Shown here piece by piece: positions 40,473 to 52,478 of a stretch of DNA of 64,000 bases (position 1 is its first letter; each line of letters begins with the position of its first letter). The notes below the pieces were generated by a model that was not told where the DNA came from, searched no databases, and was given only the letters and a program-made list of their open reading frames with translations. The stretch is from positions 120,138-184,137 of the forward strand of contig NW_020825444.1 of the NCBI RefSeq assembly GCF_003286085.1. Direction: 5' to 3'. The position numbers and the translations under genes were made by a program. The DNA is from Drosophila persimilis. Taxonomy: Eukaryota > Arthropoda > Insecta > Diptera > Drosophilidae.

Positions 40473-41594
40473 TTTTAAGCTACTTTCCGCTGTGTTTAGT
40501 GTATAGATTTATTTGGAGCTAAAGTCAATTTAAAGCATTAAGACTTTAAGATTTTCAAAACTCAATCAAAGTGCTAAAATGTTCTTTAAAGTAGGTTCAT
40601 GAACTAAAGTAATCTAAGGATATAAATGGGTAACACTGAAGACAATAACAATTATTGAGCTATTTAATTAGCCCCCGTTGTACTCGAAGCTCAAAAACTG
40701 TAATTAAGATTTCTGATATATCTGATAGCTTAAGAGTTAAGTTCCGAAATTGCTGTCTGCATAATTTGTATTGTGAAAAACTGCAAGAGCAGAGTGAAAG
40801 CAAAGTTGCATCTATTAAGTTTTAAGAAAAGTTTTCCCGCTTTCCTTTCCTTTCCCTTATATATTTTTTGTAATTTTTCTTGTAATTTTTCTCGCTGTGT
40901 GATATATGAAGGTAATAAAAGTAAAAGTTCTTTGGCAAGGAAGAGACTGGGAGTGGGAGGGGGGTGGCTGGGTGGCGTCTTAACTTGTTTCATATTAAAT
41001 GATGAGAAATTACGCAAGACAACTCTTGCATACACACATCAATTCATTTAAATGCGTTTATTAAAAAAGTTTCAAACGAAAAATGCTGACAACGTGATGA
41101 ATAACAAGGAAAAGATTGCCACTGCGGATATGACACGTTGGATACTCTTGCAGATTGATCGTTTCTATGGACTTGTCCAACGATCGATCTGAAGATCCAC
41201 TTCTGTCTCGGCAGCATACAAATATTAATAACACCTTCTGCTCGGCGTTGCAAATCTCTGTGCAATTTAATTATACCCCAGGGAAGGGTATAACCAGGAT
41301 ATCCAACAGCCAGATTGACAACAGCCAGAAGATGAAAGAAAAGGGGCAGAAGCAGCAGCAGCAGGAGAATATGGCAAGAGTAATGCACACATGCACTTCA
41401 ATATGCGAGTGTGTGGGGGAGAGCAGCATGAGCATGCCATGTGTGGAGGGTCTGGGTGTGGGTTGGGGACTAAGCAGGAGAGGCAACCAACATCTTATTA
41501 GTGGCTTTGCTGTTCAGTACTTTTAACTAATATGTTTTCTGCGACCATAGAAAATCTCAAGTACTCACACAGACACACGCACACACCACACACA
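40473..41594. other. Unannotated, probably host intronic or intergenic DNA
   Basis: AT-rich with homopolymer runs, no supported ORF. Around 41270-41290 a short palindromic motif TACCCCAGGGAAGGGTA occurs. The last ~30 bp are CA-rich (ACACACGCACACACCACACAC) and form the target of the non-LTR insertion that follows; 41584-41594 is the left copy of its target duplication. Confidence 0.5.
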
Positions 41595-44500
41595 AATAAA
41601 CCTAAACCATTGCGAGGCTGCCACAGATCTGCTCTCTCAGTCGGTGCGTGAAATGAGATCGGATGTTGCCATAATTAGCGAACCCTACATTTCCCCCTGG
41701 GATGGATTCTGAGTCCAGCTGCTTTGCCTGAGGAAAAGCAGCAATATGGGCTTGCGGTAAGCCTCCTCTACGGCCCTCAGTGTGCGCTGAGGTCCGACAT
41801 TTCGTCAGGGCAAAACTGGGGAACTTATGGATTTACAGCTGCTATCTCACCCCAAGCTTGAGCCGTCATAGCTTCGCTGTGGCGATGGACGAATTGGCCG
41901 ACGACGCCAGGCACCACAAACCAAATGTGATTGCTGGCGACTTCAATGCTTGGGCCCAGGAGTGGGGCAGCGACATCTCCAGAAGCAGCAGCTCGGACGC
42001 CATATACAAGGGACACGCACTGCTTGAGGCCTTCGCTGCGTTGGACGTAGTATTGTTGAATCAGGGGACCGCGAATACCATCAACAGGGGTGGCTCTGGG
42101 ACAGTCATCGACCTTACATTCGCCTCTAGTAGGCTTTCCCCTCTGTCCACCTGGCGCCTGGGGAACCACTATACGGCCAGCGACCACGAGGCAGTGGTGT
42201 TCTCGATAGGCGGAGAAGGTGGTTGCAGACTGACCAGGGCAACGCAGACAAGCCGGAGAGCAGCCTACAATCCCGAATCAATGCGGATTCCAAGGTTCTT
42301 GGAGGCGCTGAGGCATATGGAGGTCGGAGGCTCAGCTCAACAGATGGTCAACCAGCTTTTGGAGTCCCTACTGCTCGCATGCGATGCCAGTATGAGTCGC
42401 AAGAGGCCATTCAAGGGTAAGCAATCGCCGCCCTATTGGTGGAACGACGAGATCCAGGAGGCCAGACGCACTTGCCTGTCAGCTAGAAGGCGATATCAAC
42501 GGGCTCGCAGAAGGAGTGGCACTATCTGGCCAAGGCTACAGGCGGAGTACTGCGGAGTCAGAAAAGCCCTAAAGAACGCCATCAAGGAGAGCAAGAGGGA
42601 GTGCTTCCTGCAGCTTTGCGACTCAGCCGAGAAGGATCCGTGGGGACGTGCCTACAAGACGGTAATGAAGCGAATTCATGGCAGCAACGCGGGGGTCGCC
42701 GTCTGACCCAGACCATCCGGGGCTCACGGTCTTGCCATCAGTGCCGTCGCACACCAGCCTGCATATTCGGTCGAACGAGTCACGGAGGACGAAATCGTCG
42801 CCCTGGCCCAAAGCTTAAAGGCCAAGAGGGCTCCAGGCCCTGATGGAATCCCCAACCGTGCGGTAAAATTGGCGATGGCATACAACCCGCACGAGTTTGC
42901 TAAGGCATTCTCGCAGTGCCTGCGGGAAGGACTATTTCCGCCGCATTGGAAGTTGCAACACCTGGTGCTCTTGCCAAAGCCAGGAAAGCCGCCGGACGAT
43001 CCCTCCTCGTTTCGACCGATTTGCTTAATCGACTCGCTGGGGAAGACTCTGGAGCAGATAATCCGTAGAAGACTGGACAACGCCGTCGAGGATGCCGGGG
43101 GACTTTCACCAAACCAATACGGCTTCAGGAGTGGGAGGTCAACGGTGGACGCCATAGGCAGGGTAGTTGACATAGCCTCCAAGGCAGTGGAGGGAACTCG
43201 ATGGAAGGGCGGCAAGAAGGAATACTGCCTGATTGTCACCCTAGACATCAGGAACGCCTTCAATACGGTGAAGTGGGATTGCATCCTGGACTCACTTAAC
43301 CGGCGCGGTGTACCCCAATACCTTCAGGCAATCGTAAGGAGCTACTTCGAGGGGAGACTGCTGGAGTATAATACGGAGGCCGGCGTGCAGTCTCACGGCA
43401 TAACGGCAGGCGTTCCCCAAGGATCAGTGATGGGTCCCCTCTTATGGAACATTGCCTACGATGGAGTCATGAGATTAGCTCTTCCAGGCGGATGTCAGCT
43501 AACCTGCAACGCAGATGATGTCGCCCTGACGGTGGTAGCCAAGCACCTGGCGTCGTCGAAGCAAATTGCGACACCGCAATCATGCTGATTGCAGACTGGC
43601 TCCGCTCTGCGGGACTAGAGCTAGCCGCTCATAAAACCGAGGCAGTATTGGTGAGCTCCCGTTCGACTGTGGAGACCGCTCACATCAGGGTTGGCGACCA
43701 GAGACTATCGTCGAAACGACCCATTCGGTATCTGGGCGTGATGATCGACACCAGGCTCAGTTTCCGTGAACACCTAAGCTACGTCCAGGAGAAAGCGGCA
43801 AACACGAGTCGGGCGCTGTTCCGAATACTGCTGAACACCCGTGGCCCGAAGCAGGAGAGGAGGATTCTGCTGACCAGCGTAGTCCGCTCAGGCATGACCT
43901 ACGCAGCAGACGTATGGGCGGATGGCATTAAAGTTGCCAGCTACGCTAGGGGCGTAAAAGCCACTCATCGCCTCTGCGCGCTCCGGATCGGCTGCGGCTT
44001 TCGGACCATATCCGACGACGCTGCCCTAGTCCTGTCGGGTGTCCTACCAATCGACCTTCTGGCGCGGCAAGGAGAGACGCGCGCAAGCAGGCCCGTGAAG
44101 GAAGCCTCAGAGCATGGCAAAGCCGCTGGGACGGCTCTGATAAAGGACGGTGGACACGCCGCCTGATTCCGGATGTCCGATATTGGATCGGCAGGCGACA
44201 CGGTGTGGTCAATTGCCATTCCACACAGCTTCTGAGCGGACACGGCTGCTTCAGCCATTACCTTTGGAGGTTCGGCCACGAGGACTCGCCGAACTGCTCG
44301 TGGTATGGCGACGCCACTGAAGACGCTGAGCACATCATTTTTCAATGTGGGCGCTTCTCACTTATTAGGGAGGAGTTGTGGCGAGCCGCCGGCGGGCAGC
44401 TCACGCCGAACAACTTGATCGAGGCGATTGTGGAAGACCCCATGGTATGGTCGGCCTGGAGCAACTTTTCAGCCGGCGCCATGAAGGAGCTGCGTAGGTG

Positions 44501-44700
44501 CGAGCGCCGAAGGAACGAGAGTGGCTAGGAGGAACCATGGTCCCTGCGAAGCATTGCTTTGCGGCCGTCCCGCAGAGACCCGGAACTTCCTGCCGGTCTC
44601 TCCAACTCAATGCAGCTCCCTGTCTAGCTATAGTTAAGTCCCAGGCTTATAAAATTTAATAAAATTAAGGAGTTAATAAAGAAAAAAAAAAAAAAAAAAA
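41595..44700 (+). mobile_element. R1-clade non-LTR retrotransposon, 5' truncated, with poly(A)
   Basis: Starts within the first codons of ORF2 (INLNHCEAA) and ends in GAGTTAATAAAG plus an 18-A run (44683-44700). It is flanked by CACCACACACA at 41584-41594 and again at 44701-44711, a candidate 11-bp target-site duplication in a CA microsatellite. ORF1 and the 5' UTR are absent. ORF2 type and the Cys-rich C-terminus place it in the R1 clade. Confidence 0.88.
41596..44528 (+). pseudogene. ORF2 (endonuclease-RT) of R1-clade element 1
   Basis: Apurinic-type endonuclease motifs: SDVAIISEPY, VIAGDFNAWAQEWGS, GTVIDLTFAS and TASDHEAVVFSI. RT motifs after a frameshift near 42700: RAPGPDGIPNRAV, LSPNQYGFRSGRSTVDAI, LDIRNAFNTVKW, GVPQGSVMGPLLWN, and the catalytic box TCNADDVALTV, where the usual Phe before ADD is Asn. 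A second break near 43585 precedes LAAHKTEAVLVSS and YLGVMIDTRLSF. The C-terminal zinc-like motif lies near 44300 (C...C...DAEHIIFQC). A stop also follows ISPWDGF at ~41712. It would nick the target and prime reverse transcription there; now inactive. Confidence 0.88.
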
Positions 44701-44711
44701 CACCACACACA

Positions 44712-45070
44712 CATGCAGCCATGGACACCGGGGCGCTCCTTAGCATTCGCTGCTCCTGCCCCTCTCAATTTTTAGGGTGCCAGCCAGACCGCAAAGTGTG
44801 CATGTGTGAGGGGAAAAGAGCAAAAAGGGGCAGCAGCAGCTCCTTCAGCTTGCCCCCGTTATGCTGCTGCTGCCAGCATAAAATAACCGCATAAAATGTC
44901 GTTAAGTATAACGAAATTGAGTCTGCACATAAATTCAGATTATGAGATTAAAATGTTGTGATTTTCGCACATCGCAGCGGAGAGCGTATACCCGAAAAAC
45001 CCTTTTCATAATGAAATCCAGTATGGTAGGAGGGTCCGGTTATCCCTACTCACACACACACACAAACACA
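44712..45070. other. Unannotated spacer, probable host DNA, ending in a CA repeat
   Basis: No ORF or shared repeat. The final ~22 bp (ACTCACACACACACACACAAACACAC, split here only for description at 45049-45070) form an AC microsatellite directly before the next R1-clade element. Confidence 0.5.
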
Positions 45071-45326
45071 CTGGGGACCCAGTGCTGGATAGTGCAGGCC
45101 ACTACAGCTGATCGACTGCAGTGTGGTGAAGGAGCATTAGGTGCCAAAGCATCCAGCCCTCGACAGAGACCGCTGCGGAAGATAACTGCGCCCACAGCAG
45201 CTAGCTTCTGTCAGCGATCGCACCTGAGGGAAGGTACTGCCTAACTCCTAGGCGGGTTCACTTGCAAACCGCACACACACTTACGCATAAGTTCCCATCC
45301 CAAATTCACACGCGTGGAGGAATCCC

Positions 45327-46851
45327 GTGACCGGGGCGCGGATCCTGGAGGCCCTAAGAGATGTTCCCCCGAATCCTGCTTCGCCGGTGGCACACTTGGC
45401 CGACGAAGCAAAATGCGCTACAAGCCAAGGAGCAATGGCTTTCCAAAAAGCCTCAAAGGTGGCCCGAACACCGCCACAAGCAGCTTTAGCACCGCCAATG
45501 AAGCAGAGCTCGTTGCACAGCTTTGCCAGTGGGGCCACACAGGACGGCGGCAAGGGCACTGATACTCCGAAGAGGCCGAGGGACTACCCTACACCATCGA
45601 GTAGCGGGAGAAAAACCCCCCTCAAGCGAAGCAGGAACCGCGTACAGGACATAGACGAGATTGGGGCAATTCTGGACGACCTACTGTACCAGATGAACGA
45701 GAAGGGTAAGAGGTCGATCAACATGGCCATCAAGAAGATGGTAGCACGCATGAAGGAGTTGCAAGTGGAAGTCAAATCTCACCTGCAGGCGCCAGAGGAT
45801 AAAAGGGCACCGCCAGGAGGATGCCAGTGCCATGATCACCCTGCAGGCGCAACTGGCCCCCTACCCAGGATGACCAACAGTGACACACATCCTACGAAAC
45901 CCAGTGCGACTAAGGCGACTCAAACGGCATCAGGAGCCCACAAGAGCGAGGCAACACCCAGAACTGAGGAGAATAGCGCGCGCGGAAGGCCCCGGCAAGG
46001 CCACCAAGCTGACGCCACTCGACAAGAGGAAACCAAGATGCTGTGCGGCAAGGCGGAAGACACCAACCCTACACAGAAGTGGAGTGAGGTGAGAGGCAGG
46101 CGTGCGAAACGCAAGCAGACAGGCCGACCAGACGCAGTGCGGTCAAATGTACCGAGGAGGCATCATACGCCGACATCGTCAAACTGGTGAAGGCAGCACC
46201 AACGCTCAAGAACCTCAAAAATAAGGTCAAGGGCATCAGGAAGACAGCCTCGGGCGAGCTGCTTCTAAGGATGCAACAATCCTCAGTCCCCGCCACCCAG
46301 GAGCTACAAATGGCCATCCAGGCAGCGCTTGGGGACAAGGCAGCCGTGAAGGCCATGCAGGAGACAGTCGCGGTTGAGGTACTCAACATAGACGAGCTCA
46401 CGACAGGCGACGAGGTATGTGGGCCATAGCTGCAGCGATTGACGGCGACTTATCACAAGGAGCAGTACCGTACATGCGGAAAGGATATGGCGCAACGCAG
46501 GTAGCTACGCTGAACCTTCAGCCCGCACTCGCAAAGAAGCTCCTGGAGTTCGGCAAAGTTCGGATCGGCTGGGTTGTCTGCCGCGTGCGGAAACGGATTG
46601 CGCCAACCCGCTGCTTCAAGTGCATGGTCTATGGACACACTGCAGCCAGGTGCAGATCCAAGCGGCCTGTGTCAAGCGATGCATGTTACAAATGTGGTGG
46701 GGAGGGGCACAAGCACAGCCAGTGCAACAACCCGCCAATGTGCATACTATGCGATAACAAGCCAGGAGACGTCCGCTCAGCAGCCCACTCGGCCCTCAGC
46801 CGCAGCTGCCCTGAGTATAAGAAGGCACTAGCCAAACTGGTTGATGGTTAA
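45327..46851 (+). pseudogene. ORF1 (gag-like) of R1-clade element 2
   Basis: Three frames cover ORF1. The N-terminal part is hydrophilic, with a helical stretch (INMAIKKMVARMKELQVEVK). The middle part (KAAPTLKNLKNKVKGIRKTA, GELLLRMQQSS) is the conserved R1-type ORF1 domain also found at 52.65 kb. The last part carries CCHC knuckles: CFKCMVYGHTAARC, CYKCGGEGHKHSQC, then CILCDNK...H...C. It ends LAKLVDG with a stop at 46849, overlapping the ORF2 start by ~10 bp. ORF1 proteins bind the element RNA. Frameshifts lie near 46180 and 46420. Confidence 0.85.
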
Positions 46852-49238
46852 GCTCCTGCAGCTAAACCTAAACCACTGCCGAGCTGCTCAGGATCTGTTG
46901 GCGCAAACAGTCTTGGAGCAGAAGATCGACATAGCGCTACTCAGCGAGCCCTACGGCAAAAAACACGAAGGAGTCTGGCAGCAAAGCTCAGACGGAGGAG
47001 CAGCAATCTGGAGCTGTGGCCCACAACCAAGCCAGCTTACCCACAGAGCATCCAGAGTGGGATATGGGAGAGCTAAGCACAGCGGGACTTTTGTCTACAG
47101 CTCCTATATAGCACCAAGGTTCACGCAGCAGGAGTATGAGGCGATCATCAGCAACATCGCTAACGACGCACGAGGCAAATCGCCGGTCCGACTTTAACGC
47201 CTGGGCCACGACTTGGGGCAGCGCCAACAACACACCCCGTGGGACACCGCTCCTGGACGAGTTTGCAAGCCTGAACTCTCCTCAACACAGGAACCACACC
47301 AACGTTCAGCAAAGCAGGGCGGGAGTCTATTATAGACCTCACCTTTGCAAGCCCAGAGCTCGCACGCCACGCGAAGTGACAAGTGCTGAGTGCTTACACC
47401 CATGGCGACCACTTAGCTGCAATGACGGAAACCTTTGCACCCAGGAACACAGCAAGGATACAGCGGGCGCTCCAGACCGGGTACAAGGAGGAAAACCTGA
47501 GCAGAGCCGCGCTCCTCTCGGCAGCAGAGAGCGGCATTCAAGGCCAAAAGAGCTGAAGGAGGCCATCAGAAGCAGCAAACTCAAATGCTTCAAGGAGCTC
47601 TGCAATGTGGCCGATGCGGAACCTTTTGGTGGAGCATACAAATTCGTCATGGGGAGATTAAACAGGCAGGCTATGCCCAAGGATCCGGTACATATGAGAG
47701 AGATAGTCGGCACCCTTTTCCCTAGACAACCACCCTTACTTGAGGGAGCTAGGGTAGAAGGAGTAGCCTAAGGGACACCACCACCATCATCACTGCCAGA
47801 GAAGTACTGGAGGCCACGGGTAAGCTGAAGATCGGGAAAGCGGCAGGTCCAGATGGAGTCCCTAATGCTGCACTAAAATGCATAATTAGAGCCCATCCGG
47901 AAGCATTCGCCACAATGTACACCCAGTGCCTAGCGGAGCGGACAGTCCCACGAGCATGGAAACGGCAAAGGCTTGTTCTGATACCCAAGCCAGGCAAAGA
48001 GCTCAACGACCCCTTGTCATACCGGCCGCTGTGCATGCTGGATACCATGGGCAAGATATTCGAGAGGATGGTATGCAACCGACTGGAGGCGGAACTGGGG
48101 GGGGGGGAACTTGCGGGGTTCCGCAAGCAGAGGAGCACCATCGACGCCATCGAGATGGTGACAAACCTTGCCAGGGAAGCCATGGCAGGAACGCGATGGG
48201 CTGGAGGCGAAAAAAGTACTGCCTAGTATATACACTAGACGTACGAAACGCCTTCAACTCTGCCAGCTGGAAGAGCATCCTGGAGGCCCTGACCAGGAGG
48301 GGTATATCCGACACGACACGGAAGAAGGAACAGAACAACACCAAATCACCGGAGGCATCCCACAGGGCTCGGTGCTAGGGCAGATACTGTGGAACGTGAT
48401 GTATGACGACATCCTGCGGCTTACATTACCGGAAGGGTGCACCCTGGTGGGCTTCGCCGACCACATAACACTGGTGACAGTGTCGAAACACGTAAGAGAC
48501 GCAGAGGAGAAAACCAACATAGCAGTCGGGATGATAGTGGCCTGGCTCGCAGCCAACGGGCTAGCATTGGCGGAGAAGAAGACGGAGGCTGTGCTAATGA
48601 GCAATAGGAAGAAGGTCGAACAGGCATGCGTGAGAGCCGGTAGCACGATCATCAGGACCAAGCCTGCGCTAAAGTACCTAGGGGTAATGATGGATGAGAG
48701 GTTGACGTTCAAGGCCCACCTGGAATACGCCAGCGCGAAAGCGACTGCAGCAACGGCGGCCATAAGCAGGATGATGGCCAATACAGGAGGACCACGGCAG
48801 CGCAGCAGGCAGCTCATTGCCTCTATAATCCTATATGGATCAGCGGTGTGGGCACCAGCAATGATGGTTTCCACATACAGCAGAGACTGCAGAAGCGCAT
48901 ACCGACGCTGTGCCCTGAGGGTTACATGCTGCTTCCGGACGGTGTCTGAAGTGCGGCTTGTTGTGGCAGGCATGGTCCCGCTGGATCTCCTGGCAGCTGA
49001 GCGGCAGAGCGGAGTGGAGGTAGCCAGCGAGCGGCAAGACCGCACCATAGCCCAGTGGCAACGGCGCTGGGACCAAGCGGCAAAAGGGAGGTGGACCAGA
49101 CGTCTCCTTCCCCAGCTTAGCCCATGGCTGCGAAGAAGGCACGGCCAAATGGACCATTATTTGGGCCAACTGCTGACGGGGCATGGCTGCTTCAAGCAGT
49201 ACCTGCATCGCTTTAGGCATGCTGACGACCCCCCCTAA
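46841..49238 (+). pseudogene. ORF2 of R1-clade element 2, RT active site lost
   Basis: Endonuclease: MMVKLLQLNLNHCRAAQDLL and IALLSEPYGKK, then a deletion/frameshift at ~47180 joining SPVRL to the DFNAWATTWGS part in another frame; much of the endonuclease core after that is scrambled. RT: PGPDGVPNAALK (near 47850), YRPLCMLDTMGKIFERMV, FRKQRSTIDAIEMV, LDVRNAFNSASWKSIL, IPQGSVLGQILWNVMYD. The catalytic box reads GFADHITLVTV, so the second Asp is His. Several frame breaks. It ends in KGRWTRRLLPQLSPWLR and the GHGCFKQYLHRF part of the C-terminus. Inactive. Confidence 0.88.
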
Positions 49239-49250
49239 AAGAATCCCATG

Positions 49251-49863
49251 CAGAGGATACAACTATGGATCCACATGATGCCTAACCACGAACCACGGTT
49301 GTATCCGGCGATCAAAGTCAAATATTTGGCTTGAATGTTTACAAATTTTGTCAGCTGGTAATTTGACCAAACTCATACCGAATTTTCATGTGAAATTCCC
49401 AAAATATGGTTGGGCCCTCGAGGAATGCCATCAGCTGTCGCTTTATTATGACGCTAATTGTGAGGCCAGAGAGCGCGCACTGCCAAAAGGATTAACATCA
49501 TAGAGGACGAGCAACGTGTAATAGAACGTTGGCAAGAACAAACAGGACACCTTGTGCCTTGTGCTACCGGCAGCGACAGTTTAGTTTGACTTAATCCGGT
49601 TATGTATCCGGATTAGCGAAGCGCGACAGAGAGAGGGGTAATTTTTTGCGATTCGTTTGGCTGCTGCTCCCGGGACTTTACGACAATTTTTAGGTAATGA
49701 ATGGGATTACCGCAGGTCATCCGGCGATTGAATGATCTGCTCCGCGCCGCAGGTCAGAAAAAGTACCTCTCAATGCGTATAAATTCTGGTGTCGGCACTG
49801 ACGTAACCAGCAAACGCACTCAAGCCATCCAGCAACCAAGATGTGTCTCGTACAGCAGAAAAA
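49251..49863. other. Probable host DNA with a promoter-like end
   Basis: No transposon signature. Downstream half: a GA-rich element (CGACAGAGAGAGGGG, ~49624), a TATA box at 49778, a 5'UTR-like stretch and an ATG at 49841 (see promoter entry). The putative coding sequence is cut after ~7 codons by an INE. Confidence 0.4.
49778..49784 (+). promoter_or_regulatory. Possible TATA box of a host gene cut by an INE
   Basis: TATAAAT lies 57 bp before an ATG (49841), with ACCAGCAAACGCACTCAAGCC between, the style of short Drosophila 5' UTRs. An INE begins at ~49864, so at most MCLVQQK-type first codons remain. No matching continuation is seen on the far side of the INE at 50903. Confidence 0.35.
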
Positions 49864-50902
49864 CAGCGGACACCGCAACTCCACAGTTATACCCGATACT
49901 AAGTCCGTATGGCTCTTCTCCGGCAAATGGCTCTAATATTAAAAGACACGACAAAGAGTGCGTGCGAGAGAGACAGTAAATTAGTCTGAGCGTGATTTGT
50001 TCCTTTTGGCTATAACAATGATCACATCTGATCCCAGATTCAGCAATCCTATAGATAATGTCATTATCTATGATTCTGCGTTTTTAGTTTTCTCGAATCT
50101 GCAATATTGTGGATGCAGCAGATTTTCGTCCTTTGTGGGGGCGGAAGGGGGTGGGGCGAAAGATATCTAACAGAAGTGCGGATACCAAATTTGGTTACTC
50201 TAGACTTAATAGTCTCTGAGATTTGTGGTTGCCCCAGATTTTCGTCCTTTGCGGGGGCGGAAGGGGGTGCGGCGAAATTTTGACACAAAACGGTCAAGGT
50301 CCGATATCACAGGAGTGTGGATACCAAATTTGGTTGCTCTAGCTCTTATGGGTTCTGAGATCCTTGAACTCATATTTTGCAATTGGCAAAACCGACCATG
50401 AAACCTGTGTGTTAGAGTGAGACAGAGCGAGAAAGAGTGAAATTGTTTTTGTCATTCTGGCAATAATAATTACACGATCTGGTTCAGATTTTGCACTCTG
50501 CAAGATCCAGTCATCTTCTACGATTCTACGTTTTTAGTTTTCTCGTATCGTCGAAATTGTGGATGCCACAGATTTTCGCCCTTTGTGAGGGCGGAAGTGG
50601 GCGGCGCAAAGTTTTGAAATGTTTTTGTAGCAGTGACATATCACAGAAGTCTGGATCCAAAACATCGTTGCTCTAGCTCTTATAGTCTTTGAGCATTAGG
50701 CGCTGAAGGGGACGGACAGACGGACAGACGGACGGACGGACAGACGGACAGACAGACATGGCTCAATCGACTCGGCTATTGATGCTGATCAAGAATATAT
50801 ATACTTTATGGGGTCGGAAACAATTCCTTCTGGACGTAACACACATCCACTTTTACCACAAATCTAATATACCCCAATACTCATTTTGAGTATCGGGTAT
50901 AA
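49864..50902 (-). repeat. INE, nearly full length (copy m)
   Basis: 5' end at 50902 (GAGTATCGGGTATAA), 3' side ending inside the hairpin (GCGGACACCGCAACTCCACAG); the tail ACAACGTTCCCCC is missing. More diverged than copies g and j (for example CAAATGGCTCTAATATTAAAAG), so an older insertion. Confidence 0.9.
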
Positions 50903-51499
50903 TAAAGAAAGAAAACATCACCAGGAACAAAAAGTTTTTTGCTCTCTTTTGTTTGTCCGGTCCAGGCTCTCCCCCTCCGGCTGCTTCCATCTCGCTTTGT
51001 CTCGATGCCACTTGGCATTTATTTAATGCGAAAAGTTATTGATGTTTTTGCTGTTGCCTTTTGGTTGTTGGTGTTTGTCGTTTTTGTGTTGCCCATTAAA
51101 ACATGGCCCATAATGGTTAACAAGGCATTTGCTTGTTGACCATCGGAGAGGGACCAAATGAGCATCAGAACTTGAGTGCTTACGATGTCCAACATGTGTA
51201 ATAAATATATTCCACTGACGCTTGCTCTTGCGTGGCCCTGCCACAATGCGTGTCCTGTCTGTATTTCTGTATGGTGGTGGTGGTGGGGGGAGCAAAGAGT
51301 TGGGGAACAGATTTATTAAATGGGCGGTAAGGTAGTACTGCTCTTGGCCTCATACAATACTCTGATTGCCTTACCTTCTGTTGAATATACCTCTCGTTGG
51401 GCTTTTGGAGTCTGGGGTATGCGTGTGTTTGTGTTTGCCTGAAAGTGTTGTTTGTTTGGCAGGTAATAAATTGGAATATGCCTCTGCTTCTGCTCTCTC

Positions 51500-51550
<51 letters not shown>

Positions 51551-52352
51551 CGATCTGCACGATGACGCGGCCAAAGTATTACAATATTTTAAATGCACTG
51601 TGCCCCGCGCAGTATGCAATGAAAAATGTCAGAACAACAATGTTAATATGGCTGCCAAAGGACACAGCGGAGCAGGGGGGGTTACAAGGGTGTGTCAGTG
51701 CGTTGTTGTTGCTGTTGTTGTTGTTTTTGTTGTTGGTGCTGCTGCTCCTCCAGTAACCTTCAGCCAAGAACAATAAAATTGCACAGAAATGAAACTGAAA
51801 TGGGTCTATCACACAAATGGAAAACTATGAAAAGCAAAGGCAGCGGCACCAGCGTGGAAAAAATAACATTTTAAATGCGTTCTTTATACCCTCAACGTGG
51901 CAGAGGGTTGCTCTGTTTTCCTGTCCATGGAGGCGTAGAATATCTATTTTTTTGCGGAAGATCTTGTCTTGTCCTTCTTGTCTCCCCGTATCTTATGATA
52001 TACCACTAGTCGGTAGTTCCCCTGCAGCGTCTTTGGCTGGGAAATATGTAAATGCGTTGGCTGTCGCCCTGGACAACATATTTGCACTTGACTGAAACGC
52101 GTTAGCCGCTTTCCTTGCAGTGGATTTTCGGGGCCTGCCATGCTGCAGCTGTCTTGAGCTCCAAAGGGGGTGTTAGAGTGAGTGCGACAGGGGGATGCGG
52201 ATGTGTGGGCTGTGAAGTGACTGGCGGGTTTCATGTAACCAAGACACCATCTAGCAGCAGCGACTGATGTGGCGCCATTGTTGGGGCAGGTTTAGAGTGC
52301 AGCCAAATGGATGCTGAACCAGCTGTAGAATGCAGCACACACACACACACAC
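50903..52352. other. Unannotated, probably host non-coding DNA
   Basis: Resembles ordinary Drosophila intergenic/intron sequence: simple repeats (TC at 51509-51545, GTTGTT at ~51703-51740), no ORF with a recognisable product. Around 51890-51910 a palindromic ATACCCTCAACGTGGCAGAGGG occurs (written as two halves ATACCCTC and GAGGG). It ends in a CA microsatellite (52336-52352) at the next R1-clade element. Confidence 0.5.
51509..51545. repeat. (TC)n microsatellite
   Basis: About 18 uninterrupted TC units, followed by TGTGTG. It produces spurious Leu/Ser-rich and Arg/Glu-rich frames on the two strands. Confidence 0.95.
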
Positions 52353-52478
52353 AGACAGGCACAGGCACGGCCAGAGCCCAGGAACACCACCCACCCGTCC
52401 CCGTCCCCAAGGCCGAAGAAGCCAAAACATGGACCTAAAAAGTCAAAAAAAACGGAGAAGAAGCCGCAGGAAGGCCAA

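Larger units (their letters stand above)
45071..49250 (+). mobile_element. R1-clade non-LTR retrotransposon 2, 3' truncated
   Basis: Begins immediately after an AC microsatellite with a 5' UTR-like stretch, then ORF1 with zinc knuckles and ORF2. The element stops after HRFRHADDPP, before the final Cys motif and 3' UTR, so its 3' end is deleted rather than 5'-truncated as is usual for LINEs. Coding frames are broken in many places. A 10-G run at ~48098 is present in RT. Confidence 0.82.

Noticed and set aside
51366-51776. Leu/Ser-rich ORFs around the TC microsatellite
   Set aside because: Translation of simple repeats (TC and GTT), no protein features.
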